A DNA stretch of 51,102 bases from an uncultured Candidatus Competibacteraceae bacterium (GTDB lineage Bacteria > Pseudomonadota > Gammaproteobacteria > Competibacterales > Competibacteraceae), in NCBI GenBank assembly GCA_903879705.1, contig CAIRMO010000101.1:1-51102 (forward strand). Reading direction: 5' to 3'. The position numbers were made by a program, and so were the translations under genes. This document shows, one piece after another, positions 42,840-51,102 of this stretch. The notes beneath the pieces are model-generated. The model was not told where the DNA came from and did not search any database. It worked only from the letters and a program-made list of their open reading frames with translations. Position 1 is the stretch's first letter; every line of letters begins with the position of its first letter.

Positions 42840-44060
42840 ATGAGCAAAATACTGGAAGGATTGCGAATTGTGGAAGGATCCGCGTTTGTCGCCGCGCCAT
42901 TGGCCGGCATGACCTTGGCGCAAATGGGCGCTGATGTCATTCGTTTTGATCGGCTTCAGGGCGGGTTGGATTATCACCGCTGGCCGGTGACGAAAGATAA
43001 TAAAAGCCTGTTCTGGGCCGGATTGAATAAAGGCAAGCGCTCGCTTGCGGTGGATTTAAACCATCCGCAGGGTCAGGAAATCGTGACCCGGCTCATTTGC
43101 TCACCCGATCCCAATGCCGGAATTTTTCTGACCAATCTCCGGGTGCGGGGCTGGATGGATTATGAACACTTGAAAAAACACCGTGATGATTTAATCATGA
43201 TGACGGTGCTGGGTAATCGGGATGGCGGCCCGGCGGTGGATTATACGATCAATCCCGGCGTGGGTTTTCCTCACGTTACCGGCCCGGAGGATTCTACTGA
43301 CCCGGTCTGTCATGTACTGCCCGCCTGGGATTGCATCACCGGCCAGATGCTGGCGTTGGGACTGCTGGCAGCGGAGCGGCATCGCCGCATTACCGGGCAA
43401 GGCCAGGCAGTTGAAATTGCCCTGAAAGATGTCGCGTTGGCGATGCTGGGCAATCTGGGGATTATTGGCGAGGTTGCGATTAACGATTTTGATCGGCCTA
43501 AATACGGCAATTATCTTTATGGTGCTTACGGCCAGGATTTTCAAACCGCTGACAGCAGAAGAGTCATGATCGTGGGCTTGACTCGGCGGCAATGGAGTGG
43601 GCTGTGCAAAGTCACTGGCTTGCAAGCGAATCTGGCGGCGTTGGGAGAACAACTCGGCCTGAATTTAAACCACGAGGGCGACCGCTTCAAGGCCAGAAAA
43701 GAGATTACCGATCTGCTGAATCCGTGGTTCCGGGCTAGAAAAGTGGAGGATTTCGCCCAGTTGTTTAATGAGGCCGGCGTCACTTGGTCCGTATTTCGCA
43801 CCTTCCGGCAAACGCTGGAACAAGACCCGGAGTGCTCATCGCAACATCCGATGTTCAGCACCGTGGAGCAGCCGGGTATTGGCCCTTATCTGACGCCGGG
43901 CAGTCCGTTTGAATTCAGTCGTTGTGAACGGCAGCCGCCGAAACCGGCAGCGGTATTAGGGCAACATACCGATGAAATTCTGGCCGGGATTCTTGGTCTG
44001 AGCGACGCGGAAATTTCGCGGCTGCATGAGACCAAGGTCGTAGCCGGGCCGCGTCTTTAG
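42840..44060 (+). CDS. mct: 2-methylfumaryl-CoA isomerase (mesaconyl-CoA C1-C4 CoA transferase)
   Basis: Family III (CaiB/BaiF) CoA transferase that moves CoA within mesaconate from C1 to C4. The 406 aa fit the family. Motifs: GLRIVEGSAFVAAPLAGMTLAQMGADV is split over the N terminus, followed by NKGKRSLAVDL, GNRDGGPAVDYTINPGVGF (region of the catalytic Asp), HVLPAWDCITGQ, and RPKYGNYLYGAYG, which is characteristic of Mct relatives as opposed to formyl- or succinyl-CoA transferases. I chose the ATG at 42840 (21 bases after the lyase stop, AAGG 11 bases upstream); the frame is open to 42771 but that part overlaps the lyase gene. An itaconate CoA-transferase role is the main alternative. Confidence 0.85.
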   Translation: MSKILEGLRIVEGSAFVAAPLAGMTLAQMGADVIRFDRLQGGLDYHRWPVTKDNKSLFWAGLNKGKRSLAVDLNHPQGQEIVTRLICSPDPNAGIFLTNLRVRGWMDYEHLKKHRDDLIMMTVLGNRDGGPAVDYTINPGVGFPHVTGPEDSTDPVCHVLPAWDCITGQMLALGLLAAERHRRITGQGQAVEIALKDVALAMLGNLGIIGEVAINDFDRPKYGNYLYGAYGQDFQTADSRRVMIVGLTRRQWSGLCKVTGLQANLAALGEQLGLNLNHEGDRFKARKEITDLLNPWFRARKVEDFAQLFNEAGVTWSVFRTFRQTLEQDPECSSQHPMFSTVEQPGIGPYLTPGSPFEFSRCERQPPKPAAVLGQHTDEILAGILGLSDAEISRLHETKVVAGPRL

Positions 44061-44064
44061 GCTG

Positions 44065-44122
44065 TGGCGTAGCACGGGCATCTTGCCCGTTTCAACACGG
44101 GCGGGAAGCCCGTGCTACGCCA
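44065..44122. terminator. Perfect 15-bp inverted repeat between convergent genes
   Basis: TGGCGTAGCACGGGC (44065-44079) and GCCCGTGCTACGCCA (44108-44122) are exact complements. A second, inner pair (GCCCGT and ACGGGC) lies in the loop. The structure fills the short gap between mct and the leftward CitE-like gene and could act as a bidirectional terminator, though there is no T run. Palindromes of this wording are common dispersed repeats in proteobacterial genomes. Confidence 0.6.
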
Positions 44123-44134
44123 GACCGAGCCGTC

Positions 44135-45016
44135 TTAACCCCCGGCTTCCATCGCAGTCACTGCGTCAGCCATGCCCACCACCCGGAGGGCGCTTTCGAC
44201 ATGGAGATTTTCGACCAGCCGGCCATCCACCACTACCACTCCTTCGCCACGCGCCGCCGCCGCCGCATACGCCTCGATGATCCGGCGCGACCAGGCGACA
44301 TCCTCCGGGCGGGGCGTGAACACTTTATTGCAGGGCGCTAGCTGCTTCGGATGAATCAGGGTCTTGCCGTCAAAGCCCAGTTCGTGGCCCTGCCGACAGG
44401 CGAATTCAAATCCAGTCTCATCATTCAGATCGAGATAAACCCCGTCGAGAATGGCCAGACCTGCGGCGCGGGCGGCCAGCAAACACAGTCCCAGCGAGGC
44501 CATAAACGGCAGGCGTTCGTGGGTGTGGGCGCAATCCAGTTCCTTGGCCAGGTCCGAAGTTCCCATCACCAGGCATTCCATCCGTGGTGTCGATTCGGCG
44601 ATCCGTTGCGATTCCAGAATGCTGCGCGGGGTTTCCATCATCGCCCAGATGGTCATCGATTCCGGCGCGCCATTGGCCCGCATGATCGATTCCATGTGCC
44701 GAATCGCGTCGGCGCTTTCCACCTTGGGCAACAACAGAGCGTTGGCTCCGGATTTTGCCGCCAGCGCGATGTCTTCATAGCCCCATTTAGTGGACAGCGC
44801 GTTCACCCGGATAATCAGTTCGCGCATCCCGAACCCACCGGCGGTGACGGCTTCGCACACCTGCTTGCGGGCCAGTTCCTTGGCATCGGGGGCTACGGCG
44901 TCTTCCAGATCGAGAATCAGGCCATCGGCGGCCAATGTACGGGCCTTTTCGAGGGCGCGGGCGTTAGAGCCAGGCATGTACAACACACTGCGGCGAGGGC
45001 GCACGGATTTGGGCAT
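44135..45016 (-). CDS. Second CitE-like CoA-ester lyase (HpcH/HpaI family)
   Basis: 293 aa, a paralogue of the lyase at 41899 but clearly different in sequence. Motifs are RPRRSVLYMPGSN, GLILDLEDAVAPDAK, ALLLPKVESADA, IWAMMETPRSI (metal-binding Glu), CLVMGTSDLAKEL and GFDGKTLIHPKQ. The spacing fits the citrate-lyase-beta/citramalyl-CoA/malyl-CoA thioesterase group. AAGGAG seven bases upstream supports the start. It is convergent with the Meh-lyase-Mct operon, and its codon use resembles the GC-rich bulk of the window, so it may have a separate history. It may act as a (3S)-malyl-CoA thioesterase or as a second citramalyl/malyl-CoA lyase. Confidence 0.85.
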   Translation of the reverse strand: MPKSVRPRRSVLYMPGSNARALEKARTLAADGLILDLEDAVAPDAKELARKQVCEAVTAGGFGMRELIIRVNALSTKWGYEDIALAAKSGANALLLPKVESADAIRHMESIMRANGAPESMTIWAMMETPRSILESQRIAESTPRMECLVMGTSDLAKELDCAHTHERLPFMASLGLCLLAARAAGLAILDGVYLDLNDETGFEFACRQGHELGFDGKTLIHPKQLAPCNKVFTPRPEDVAWSRRIIEAYAAAAARGEGVVVVDGRLVENLHVESALRVVGMADAVTAMEAGG

Positions 45017-45106
45017 CAGGGTTCTCCTTGGTAATAAGCGACAAAATTACGGGTGGTCAAACAAGCAAAGTACAGGTTAGCGCAAGCTCGGAAGATCGGT
45101 TCTGGA

Positions 45107-47554
45107 TCAGCCGGCGGTCCAGGCGGTCCGGGTCACCACCATCAGCAAGGCAGTGCCCACCATCAGCATTATGCTGGTGAGCGAGGCGGGCATACCGAAC
45201 CAGCGGCGAGGTTTGGGCTGGTTTTCCCGTGTCTCCAGCGCGGCCTGCAACCAGATGATTTTCTGTTCCAGTTCCTGCAATCGTTCGCCTTGGGTTGTTT
45301 CTACTACTGTCATCTGGTTCTGGAATTCATGCATGCGCTTCGCCACGTTAGTAGCCATGGTAACGACCTTATCCTGCGTGGCCTTGGCATCGGTGCGTAT
45401 GGTTTCCAGCACGGTGCTGAACAGGTTCAGTTGCTCAGACTGTTCAGCCAGCCGGACTTCCAGGTCGATCACCTGCGAAGCGCCACCTTGCAGCGTCGCC
45501 TCGGCCATCTGTTGTGAGTCGGCCTGGACCTGTTGCAACGCCTCTCTCAGTTGGGCGACGTCCTGGGCCTGCTCAGCCAGACTCCGTTCAAGCGCCGTCA
45601 ATTGCCGGGGCGACGATTCCAGTTTGGCCAGATGGTCCTGCACCCCCTGAATATCCGCCCGCAATCCCCGGAATTGTTCAAAATTGCCACTAAACGCCTG
45701 GGCCTGACTGACCAGCCGGTTTTCAAGCACGGCGACCGTCTCCTGAAGGTCGGCCAAACTCTGTCGAATTTCCTCGGCAGGCAGCGCCGAATCGGCGGAT
45801 CGGACCGACTGACTCAGCTCATGCTGCATTTCAGCCTGTCGTTGTCGTTCGACGACGCTGCTCAGTTCGGCAATCTGCAGCTCGGTCGTCTGCCGCAGTT
45901 CGGTCAATGTGGCGTGCTGTTCGGCCAGAGCGTGATGCAGGTTAGCCAGTTCCGCGTTGAACAGCTCAGTCGCGGTTTCCATCGCCGGTTCTTGCCGCAG
46001 CGCGTTGAGCGCCGTTTCAATCTCCCCGAGCTGCTCCTGCTGAACCTGGGCCTGCTGTCGCAACGCCTGTTGGGCATTGTCCAGCGCCTCGATCCGGGAG
46101 GTTAGCGCCGCATCAGGAGGCGCGGATGATTCGGCGGCGAGAGCGTCTATCGCAGCAACGGCCGCCGGGGGCTGGCGGAACTCATTAATCGTTGTTTCAA
46201 TCTCGCCGATCTGCTCCTGCTGAGTCTGAACCTGTTGCCGCAACGCCTGCTGAGCCTCGTCCAGCGCCTCGATCCAGGGCATCAGAATCTCTGATCGAGC
46301 CGCGGGAGCGGTGGCGAGATCAGTGATTTCGGGAACGGCTGCCGGCGCTTGCCGCAATTCGTTGAGTGCGGCTTCAATCTGGCTGATCTGATCCCAGTGA
46401 TCGTGGATTTGCCGCTGCGTCGATTGTTGCAGCTCGTCCAGCATCTCAATCCGGGGGGTCAGGGCCTCGTGCAGAGCGGTCAGATCGGCGGCGAGATCAT
46501 CCACTCCGGTGGCAACGACCGGCGCTTGCCGCAGATCGCTAATGGCAGACGCCAGTTCGCCCAACTGATCCTGCTGATTTTGTAACTGTTCCGACAGGCT
46601 GTTGCGCAATGCGATGAGGTCGGCATCCTGCCCGGTCAGGCGCTCGTCCTGATCGGCGAGGGCAGCCTGAGCGGCAGCCAGTTCCTGCTGGACATCGGCG
46701 TGTTCCTGCCGGATGGCGGCAATGGCGGACGTCAGCTCATCCAGGGGTTCTTGGGCCAGAACGAATGCGGTGGAATCAGGAACGCTGCTCACGGCGGGGA
46801 CGGCGGCTACCGACGTTTCCAGCGCAAGCGGCCGATCCTGGGCAGTAGCGAAACTGTCGCGCCAGAATTGATCAAATTCCCGCAGCGTATCGCTTTGGGT
46901 GGTCAGGTCGGTTTGCAGGACATTCAGAATCTGGCGGGTGGAATTGGTATCCGCCGCGACCTTGCCCATAAAAGTTTCGACGTGTTTGAGGCGATCCTGC
47001 TGCCGTTGCAGGCTTTGCTGAAGCTGATCGGCGTTGCCCAGGGCGTGGCGTTGGGCGGCCAGATCATTTTTTACCTCGGCGACGTCCTGGTGCAGTTGCC
47101 GCCATTGTTCCTGACCGGCGCGGATCGCGGGTTCCAGCGGCTCCAAACTGGCGCTTAGCGTCTGAACCTGCTCCCGCAGCGTCTGGGCATCCTGCCCCAG
47201 GGTTTGCATCGCCGCCAGCAAACCGCGCAAGTCGGCGGTATGGCTGGCCAACCGGGTTTCCAGCGCCGTGAGCTGTTCCGCCGGCACTTGCTGTTCCACC
47301 GCGGATTGCAGTTCCTGGCGCAAAGCGTCGCCTTGCACACGCAGGCGGTCGGCAAAAACCGCGAGTGTTTGCCCCGCCTGCTGCTGATCCTGCCGGAGCG
47401 CCGCAACGGTGGTCGCGATGTTTTGCAACTGATCGTGCTGGACGCCGGTTTCCGTATCCAGAGTCTCCAGCTTGCGCCGCAGATTCTGGAAGAAATCGAT
47501 TGCTCCGGTCAGTGAGGTCTCAAATTCGGCTGCATCGTTCATGGCGGGTGGCAT
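45107..47554 (-). CDS. Long coiled-coil protein with internal repeats and C-terminal membrane anchor
   Basis: 815 aa, function not recognised. Nearly the whole chain is predicted coiled coil, rich in Gln, Leu, Ala and Glu, with almost no Gly and Cys. The middle contains about four 59-60-residue repeats with the core 'QxxxQLGEIExxxNxLRQxP', then a Pro/Ala-rich hinge, then 'RIEALDxAQQALRQQ'. After a last helix (LQELEQKIIWLQAALE) comes a single hydrophobic segment near the C terminus (SLTSIMLMVGTALLMVV), so the protein is probably anchored in the inner membrane by its tail with the coiled coil in the cytoplasm. Such proteins may act as spacers or scaffolds. Starts at 47554 and 47542 are both possible; neither has a strong Shine-Dalgarno. 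It is divergent from pgi. Confidence 0.85.
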   Translation of the reverse strand: MPPAMNDAAEFETSLTGAIDFFQNLRRKLETLDTETGVQHDQLQNIATTVAALRQDQQQAGQTLAVFADRLRVQGDALRQELQSAVEQQVPAEQLTALETRLASHTADLRGLLAAMQTLGQDAQTLREQVQTLSASLEPLEPAIRAGQEQWRQLHQDVAEVKNDLAAQRHALGNADQLQQSLQRQQDRLKHVETFMGKVAADTNSTRQILNVLQTDLTTQSDTLREFDQFWRDSFATAQDRPLALETSVAAVPAVSSVPDSTAFVLAQEPLDELTSAIAAIRQEHADVQQELAAAQAALADQDERLTGQDADLIALRNSLSEQLQNQQDQLGELASAISDLRQAPVVATGVDDLAADLTALHEALTPRIEMLDELQQSTQRQIHDHWDQISQIEAALNELRQAPAAVPEITDLATAPAARSEILMPWIEALDEAQQALRQQVQTQQEQIGEIETTINEFRQPPAAVAAIDALAAESSAPPDAALTSRIEALDNAQQALRQQAQVQQEQLGEIETALNALRQEPAMETATELFNAELANLHHALAEQHATLTELRQTTELQIAELSSVVERQRQAEMQHELSQSVRSADSALPAEEIRQSLADLQETVAVLENRLVSQAQAFSGNFEQFRGLRADIQGVQDHLAKLESSPRQLTALERSLAEQAQDVAQLREALQQVQADSQQMAEATLQGGASQVIDLEVRLAEQSEQLNLFSTVLETIRTDAKATQDKVVTMATNVAKRMHEFQNQMTVVETTQGERLQELEQKIIWLQAALETRENQPKPRRWFGMPASLTSIMLMVGTALLMVVTRTAWTAG
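45985..46570 (-). repeat. 59-60-codon tandem repeats in the coiled-coil gene
   Basis: Protein-level repeats, in order on the minus strand: QLGELASAISDLRQAP, QISQIEAALNELRQAP, QIGEIETTINEFRQPP and QLGEIETALNALRQEP, spaced 59, 59 and 60 residues apart. Copies 2-4 are more alike than copy 1, suggesting recent duplication. Confidence 0.8.
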
Positions 47555-47734
47555 CGCTCACAGGTGGACCCTTGAAAGTGATCGATAAACGGGCTGCGAG
47601 TATGACGCATTATTGGCGGTTTGGGAGAGTGCTATGATTAGGTTGAACCAGCGAGCTATGCCGGTGTGACTCACCGCCCGTATGGCGCATTCGGTTTCGC
47701 CAGCGTTTCCACCACTCTGATAAGGAAGCTGTCC

Positions 47735-49375
47735 ATGTCCGCTCCTAGCAACCTGCCGGCCTGGCAAGCACTGCAAGCCCATCATGCCGAGGTCGCCCAT
47801 CTGCATTTGCGCGAATTGTTTGCCGCTGATCCCGAACGCTTTGCCCGGTTCTCTCGCCGGTTTGGCGATCTGCTGGTGGATTTCTCCAAGCACCGGATCA
47901 CCGACGAAACGCTTCGCCTGTTGATCGAACTGGCGCGTCAGGCTGAACTGCCGGCCTGGATCGAGCGGGGGTTCAACGGCGAGATGATCAACCACACTGA
48001 GCAGCGCTCGGTGCTGCACGTCGCCCTGCGCAACCGCGGTAACCGGCCCATTCAGGTCAAGGGCCAGGACGTGATGCCGGAGGTGAACGCCGTCCTCGAA
48101 CATATGCGGAAGTTTGCCGACCAGATTCGCCGGGGTAAATGGCGCGGTCATACCGGCAAGCGGATCCGCGATGTGGTCAACATCGGGATCGGTGGCTCCG
48201 ATCTGGGGCCGAAAATGGTCTGCCAGGCATTGGAGCCGTTTGGCGATCCGACCCTGCGGATGCACTTTGTCTCCAATGTCGATGGCGCGCATATCAGCCA
48301 TGTACTGGCCGAGTGCGATCCAGAAACCACTCTGTTTATTGTCGCCTCCAAGACCTTCACTACCCAGGAGACCATGACCAACGCCCATACCGCCCGCGCC
48401 TGGCTGGTCAAGGAACTGGGCGACGAGGCGGCGGTGGCGCGGCATTTTGTCGCGGTATCCACCAATGCGGCGGGGGTCGCAAAGTTCGGCATTGATACTG
48501 CCAACATGTTTGAGTTCTGGGACTGGGTCGGCGGGCGCTATTCGTTGTGGTCGGCGATTGGGCTGCCGATTATGGTTTATCTCGGCATGGAGAATTTCAC
48601 CGAGTTACTGGACGGTGCGCATGACATGGATGAGCATTTCCGCACTGCGCCGCTGGAGGAGAATCTGCCGGCGATTCTGGCGTTGCTGGGGGTCTGGTAT
48701 ATCGACTTTTTTGGCGCGGACAGTCAGGTGACGCTGGTCTATGACGATTATCTGCGCTCGTTGCCGGATTACCTGCAACAACTGGACATGGAGAGCAACG
48801 GCAAATCGATCGATCGCGCCGGTCAGCCGGTCAAGGTCAATACCGGGCCGATTCTGTGGGGCGGACTGGGCAATAACGGCCAGCACGCTTTTTATCAATT
48901 GCTGCATCAGGGAACCCATCTGGTTCCGGCTGATTTTCTGGCACCGGCGCATAGCCCGAATCCGATAGGCGATCATCACGCTATTTTGCTGGCCAATTGC
49001 CTGGCCCAGGCCGAGGCGCTGATGGTGGGCAAAACCGAAGCTCAAGCGCGCGCTGAGTTGGAGAAGCAGGGTTTGACTGGCGAGGCACTGGAAAATTTGT
49101 TGCCCTACAAGGTATTTCCCGGCAATCGCCCCAGCACCAGCCTGTTCTATCGCCGGTTGACGCCCAAAGTTCTCGGGGCGTTGCTGGCGATGTATGAACA
49201 CAAGGTGTTTACCCAAGGCGTGATCTGGAATATCAATTCCTTTGACCAATGGGGTGTGGAGTTGGGCAAGCAGTTGGCGAATGCCATTTTGCCGGAGTTG
49301 AAGGGCGAACAGCCTGCCAGCGGGCATGATGCGTCGACTCTGGGCCTGATTGCGTTCTGCCAGGCACCGAACTAG
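47735..49375 (+). CDS. pgi: Glucose-6-phosphate isomerase
   Basis: Interconverts glucose-6-phosphate and fructose-6-phosphate in the cytoplasm. From the chosen ATG at 47735 the protein is 546 aa, close to the roughly 550 aa of proteobacterial Pgi. AAGGAAG lies about seven bases upstream; the frame is open from a GTG at 47666, but that extension lacks family-like sequence. Signatures are [43 protein letters not shown], the first PGI signature near [14 protein letters not shown], and the second near [18 protein letters not shown]. The catalytic Glu/His/Lys regions all appear intact. It stands alone between the divergent coiled-coil gene and the MBL-fold gene. Confidence 0.97.
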   Translation: MSAPSNLPAWQALQAHHAEVAHLHLRELFAADPERFARFSRRFGDLLVDFSKHRITDETLRLLIELARQAELPAWIERGFNGEMINHTEQRSVLHVALRNRGNRPIQVKGQDVMPEVNAVLEHMRKFADQIRRGKWRGHTGKRIRDVVNIGIGGSDLGPKMVCQALEPFGDPTLRMHFVSNVDGAHISHVLAECDPETTLFIVASKTFTTQETMTNAHTARAWLVKELGDEAAVARHFVAVSTNAAGVAKFGIDTANMFEFWDWVGGRYSLWSAIGLPIMVYLGMENFTELLDGAHDMDEHFRTAPLEENLPAILALLGVWYIDFFGADSQVTLVYDDYLRSLPDYLQQLDMESNGKSIDRAGQPVKVNTGPILWGGLGNNGQHAFYQLLHQGTHLVPADFLAPAHSPNPIGDHHAILLANCLAQAEALMVGKTEAQARAELEKQGLTGEALENLLPYKVFPGNRPSTSLFYRRLTPKVLGALLAMYEHKVFTQGVIWNINSFDQWGVELGKQLANAILPELKGEQPASGHDASTLGLIAFCQAPN

Positions 49376-49388
49376 CGGTTGACCAAAA

Positions 49389-49414
49389 CCCCTCGCCTGC
49401 CGACCGGCGAGGGG
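49389..49414 (+). terminator. Hairpin after pgi
   Basis: CCCCTCGCC-TGCCGACC-GGCGAGGGG is a perfect 9-bp stem 14 bases after the pgi stop. No T run follows on the plus strand, so it is an imperfect intrinsic terminator. Its sequence also resembles the CCCTCGCC...GAGGGG repeat family found inside the PKS genes. Confidence 0.5.
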
Positions 49415-49470
49415 CACGGTCTCGATGACCCGCGAGATCAACCCGTCCTTCAACCGCGAGAATTTCGCCA

Positions 49471-50421
49471 ATGGTCGAACTGCTGCACTACGAACACGGC
49501 ATTTACGCCTTTGATGCCGGGTATATCCGGCCTCAACTGGCGGCCATTCACCTCATTGTTGAAAACGGCCAGGTGGCGGTCGTCGATACCGCCAGCAACG
49601 CCTGTCTGCCGCGCACACTGGAAGCCCTGCGTGTGCTGGGACTGACCCCGGCCCGTGTCGCCTGGGTGGTGTTGACCCATGTCCATCTGGATCATGCCGG
49701 TGGTGCCGGCACCATGATGCAGGCCTTCCCGGAGGCCCGCCTGATCGTACATCCACGCGGCGCACGACACATGGCGGATCCGAGCAGGCTGTTTGCCGCG
49801 GTTCAAGCGGTGTACGGCGACGAGGAAGCGCATCATTTGTACGGCGACCTGTTGCCGGTGGCCGCAGATCGCATGATCAGCGCAGGGGACGGTTTTGAAT
49901 TCGATCTGGGTGGGCGGACTCTGGTCTGTCTCGACACGCCCGGCCACGCCCGTCATCATCTGACGCTGCTCGATACCCGCAGCGGCGGTCTGTTTACCGG
50001 CGACATTTTCGGTCTGTCGTTCCGGGAACTGGACGTTGATGGCCGGCCCTCGGTGATTCCCACTACCAGTCCGACCCAGTTTGAACCCGAAGTTATGCAC
50101 CAATCGGTCGATCGCATCCTGTCCTATCGGCCGGAGGCCCTTTACCTCACCCATTTCTCCCGGGTTGGCGACGTGCAGCGCCTGGGCAGCGACTTGCACC
50201 GCTTGATTGAGGCGCACCTTGCAGTGGCCGAACGTGAGCGGGATAGCGGCCCGGAACGCGAGGCGCGGATTCTGGCCGGACTGTGGGCGCTGATCGATGC
50301 TGAAGCGATGCGCCAGGGCTGGCGGCTGGCTCCCAAACAGTGGCGCGAGGTACTCGGCTCCGACATTGAACTCAACGCTCAGGGATTGGATGACTGGCTG
50401 GATCAGCCCCGGTCAGGATAG
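49471..50421 (+). CDS. MBL-fold metallo-hydrolase
   Basis: 316 aa. The metallo-beta-lactamase fold is shown by an N-terminal strand region (VVDTASN), the metal-binding THVHLDHAGGAG (HxHxDH), a third ligand in DTPGHARHH, the bridging Asp in GLFTGDIFG, and a last His in YLTHFSRVGDV. After residue 210 a helical C-terminal extension has no clear catalytic motif. The layout fits the glyoxalase II-like/thioesterase branch, and substrates could be thioesters or lactones; no specific assignment is possible. It starts about 95 bases after pgi on the same strand with a hairpin between them, so it may be a separate transcript. The Shine-Dalgarno before the ATG is weak. Confidence 0.88.
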   Translation: MVELLHYEHGIYAFDAGYIRPQLAAIHLIVENGQVAVVDTASNACLPRTLEALRVLGLTPARVAWVVLTHVHLDHAGGAGTMMQAFPEARLIVHPRGARHMADPSRLFAAVQAVYGDEEAHHLYGDLLPVAADRMISAGDGFEFDLGGRTLVCLDTPGHARHHLTLLDTRSGGLFTGDIFGLSFRELDVDGRPSVIPTTSPTQFEPEVMHQSVDRILSYRPEALYLTHFSRVGDVQRLGSDLHRLIEAHLAVAERERDSGPEREARILAGLWALIDAEAMRQGWRLAPKQWREVLGSDIELNAQGLDDWLDQPRSG

Positions 50422-50574
50422 ACGCGAACTGGCCACTCGCAGGTCGCGCCGAGCGTGTCGCCGGTGATGCCACACCCAAATTGCGCGCCACAATCCAGCG
50501 GGCTATCGCCGAGGGCTGGGCTACAATCCGGTGGCCCGCCATCCCGGCGATCAGTCTCTAAGGAGTCAACGCCC

Positions 50575-51000
50575 ATGTACATCGCCAACCCCATGTACGA
50601 CACGGTTTTTAAATACTTGCTCGAAGACAATGTTCTCGCCAAGCTGCTGATTGGTACCATTATTCAGGAAGAGATCGTCAGCCTGGAGTTTCGCCCGCAG
50701 GAACGCACCAGCACGGTCGACCGTCCCGGCGAACGGGTGTTGACGGTGTACCGGATGGACTTTGCCGCTCGGGTGCGCAACGCGACCGGCGACGAACGGC
50801 AGGTGCTGATCGAATTACAGAAAGCCAAATACCCGACCGATATTTTGCGCTTCCGCCGCTACCTGGGCGCGCAATACCGCGACCCCGACAACACCCGGGC
50901 GATCGAGGTCAGGGCCGGTCAACGGAAGGCCCGCTGGGTGCGGCAGGGCATTCCGCTGTTGACTATACCTGACCGCGGTACAAGTTTAGATTTTTTCTAG
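50575..51000 (+). CDS. PD-(D/E)XK nuclease family transposase-like protein, truncated
   Basis: Family members (Rpn-like, 'PD-(D/E)XK nuclease family transposase') are usually around 300 aa; here only 141 aa remain. The start at 50575 has AAGGAG nine bases upstream and the family-typical opening MYIANPMYDTVFKYLLEDN. The nuclease core is present: RMDFAARV (Asp) and LIELQKAK (ExQxxK), then ILRFRRYLGAQY. Similarity to the family ends at GIPLLTI, where members continue YFLG. The remaining nine residues (PDRGTSLDFF) and the stop appear to come from an inserted element that begins at a TA dinucleotide (50966-50967). The rest of the gene is presumably beyond the element. A nuclease lacking its C-terminal half is probably inactive. 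Confidence 0.7.
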   Translation: MYIANPMYDTVFKYLLEDNVLAKLLIGTIIQEEIVSLEFRPQERTSTVDRPGERVLTVYRMDFAARVRNATGDERQVLIELQKAKYPTDILRFRRYLGAQYRDPDNTRAIEVRAGQRKARWVRQGIPLLTIPDRGTSLDFF

Positions 51001-51102
51001 CCGGGCTGATAGAATTGACCCTGCCTTCAACCCCTGACAGAGGAAACCATCATGGTTCAGCTGGAATTCACGGTCGAGGAACAGCACCAACTCCACTACG
51101 AA
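50966..51102 (+). mobile_element. Left end of an IS630-like insertion sequence (partial)
   Basis: The nuclease family reading breaks exactly after TA at 50966-50967. The following CCTGACCGCGGTACAAG and an AT-rich stretch have nothing in common with the nuclease gene, and a transposase-like reading frame starts at 51052. IS630/Tc1/mariner elements insert at TA, which fits. The right end, second inverted repeat and rest of the nuclease gene are outside the window, so the boundaries are inferred. Confidence 0.45.
51052..51102 (+). CDS. Start of a putative IS630-type transposase (partial)
   Basis: Seventeen codons, MVQLEFTVEEQHQLHYE, preceded by AGAGGAA about seven bases upstream. The opening 'xLxFTxEExxxLxYE' resembles the N terminus of IS630-family transposases with a helix-turn-helix domain, as I recall them. 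The reading frame runs off the window. The identification rests on the short N terminus and on the TA-flanked break just upstream. Confidence 0.5.
   Translation, partial: MVQLEFTVEEQHQLHYE

Overview
The window is a GC-rich (roughly 60 % or more by eye) chromosomal segment from a Gram-negative proteobacterium, most likely a gammaproteobacterium. The evidence is proteobacterial housekeeping genes (ispG, pgi, uspA), a tripartite RND efflux pair, a GGDEF/EAL signalling protein, and a three-gene set for the mesaconyl-CoA branch of the 3-hydroxypropionate bi-cycle, which is known outside Chloroflexus in some wastewater polyphosphate/glycogen-accumulating proteobacteria. A link to the Competibacteraceae-type lineages is inference only.

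Layout. 1-12764 is transcribed leftward: the start of an unidentified gene, a copper P-type ATPase (copA), a universal stress protein, a TPR lipoprotein, ispG, a membrane-anchored PAS-GGDEF-EAL protein, then an RND permease with its membrane fusion protein. Two small leftward genes of unknown function (12826-13539; resembling DUF6200 and DUF6312) follow an IS200/IS605-like terminal hairpin.

13839-40735 is a rightward, tightly coupled operon of a type II thioesterase and three type I polyketide synthases (5421, 1077 and 2216 aa; stop/start overlaps GTGA and ATGA). As read: ACP(GLSS)-KS-AT-[decayed AT]-cMT-KR-ACP / KS-AT-KR-ACP / KS-AT-DH(degenerate)-ER-KR-ACP // KS-[no AT]-KR-ACP // KS-AT-MT-cMT-KR(Tyr to His)-ACP. 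Docking helices join the proteins. No adenylation/acyl-AMP ligase, loading module, terminal thioesterase or reductase is present, so the starter supply and chain release must lie elsewhere. The inter-domain linkers carry at least eleven short palindromic repeat elements translated in frame. The same repeat families also occur between genes in this window. This is the most unusual signal here.

41042-44060 is a lower-GC operon for a mesaconyl-C4-CoA hydratase-like protein, a citramalyl/malyl-CoA lyase and 2-methylfumaryl-CoA isomerase (Mct). Together they would turn mesaconyl-C1-CoA into acetyl-CoA and pyruvate. A second CitE-like lyase converges on it across a perfect 15-bp inverted repeat. 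The right end holds a tail-anchored coiled-coil protein with 59-60-residue repeats, pgi, an MBL-fold hydrolase, and a PD-(D/E)XK transposase-like nuclease gene that appears interrupted at a TA dinucleotide by an IS630-like element running off the window. I saw no tRNA, rRNA or CRISPR array.
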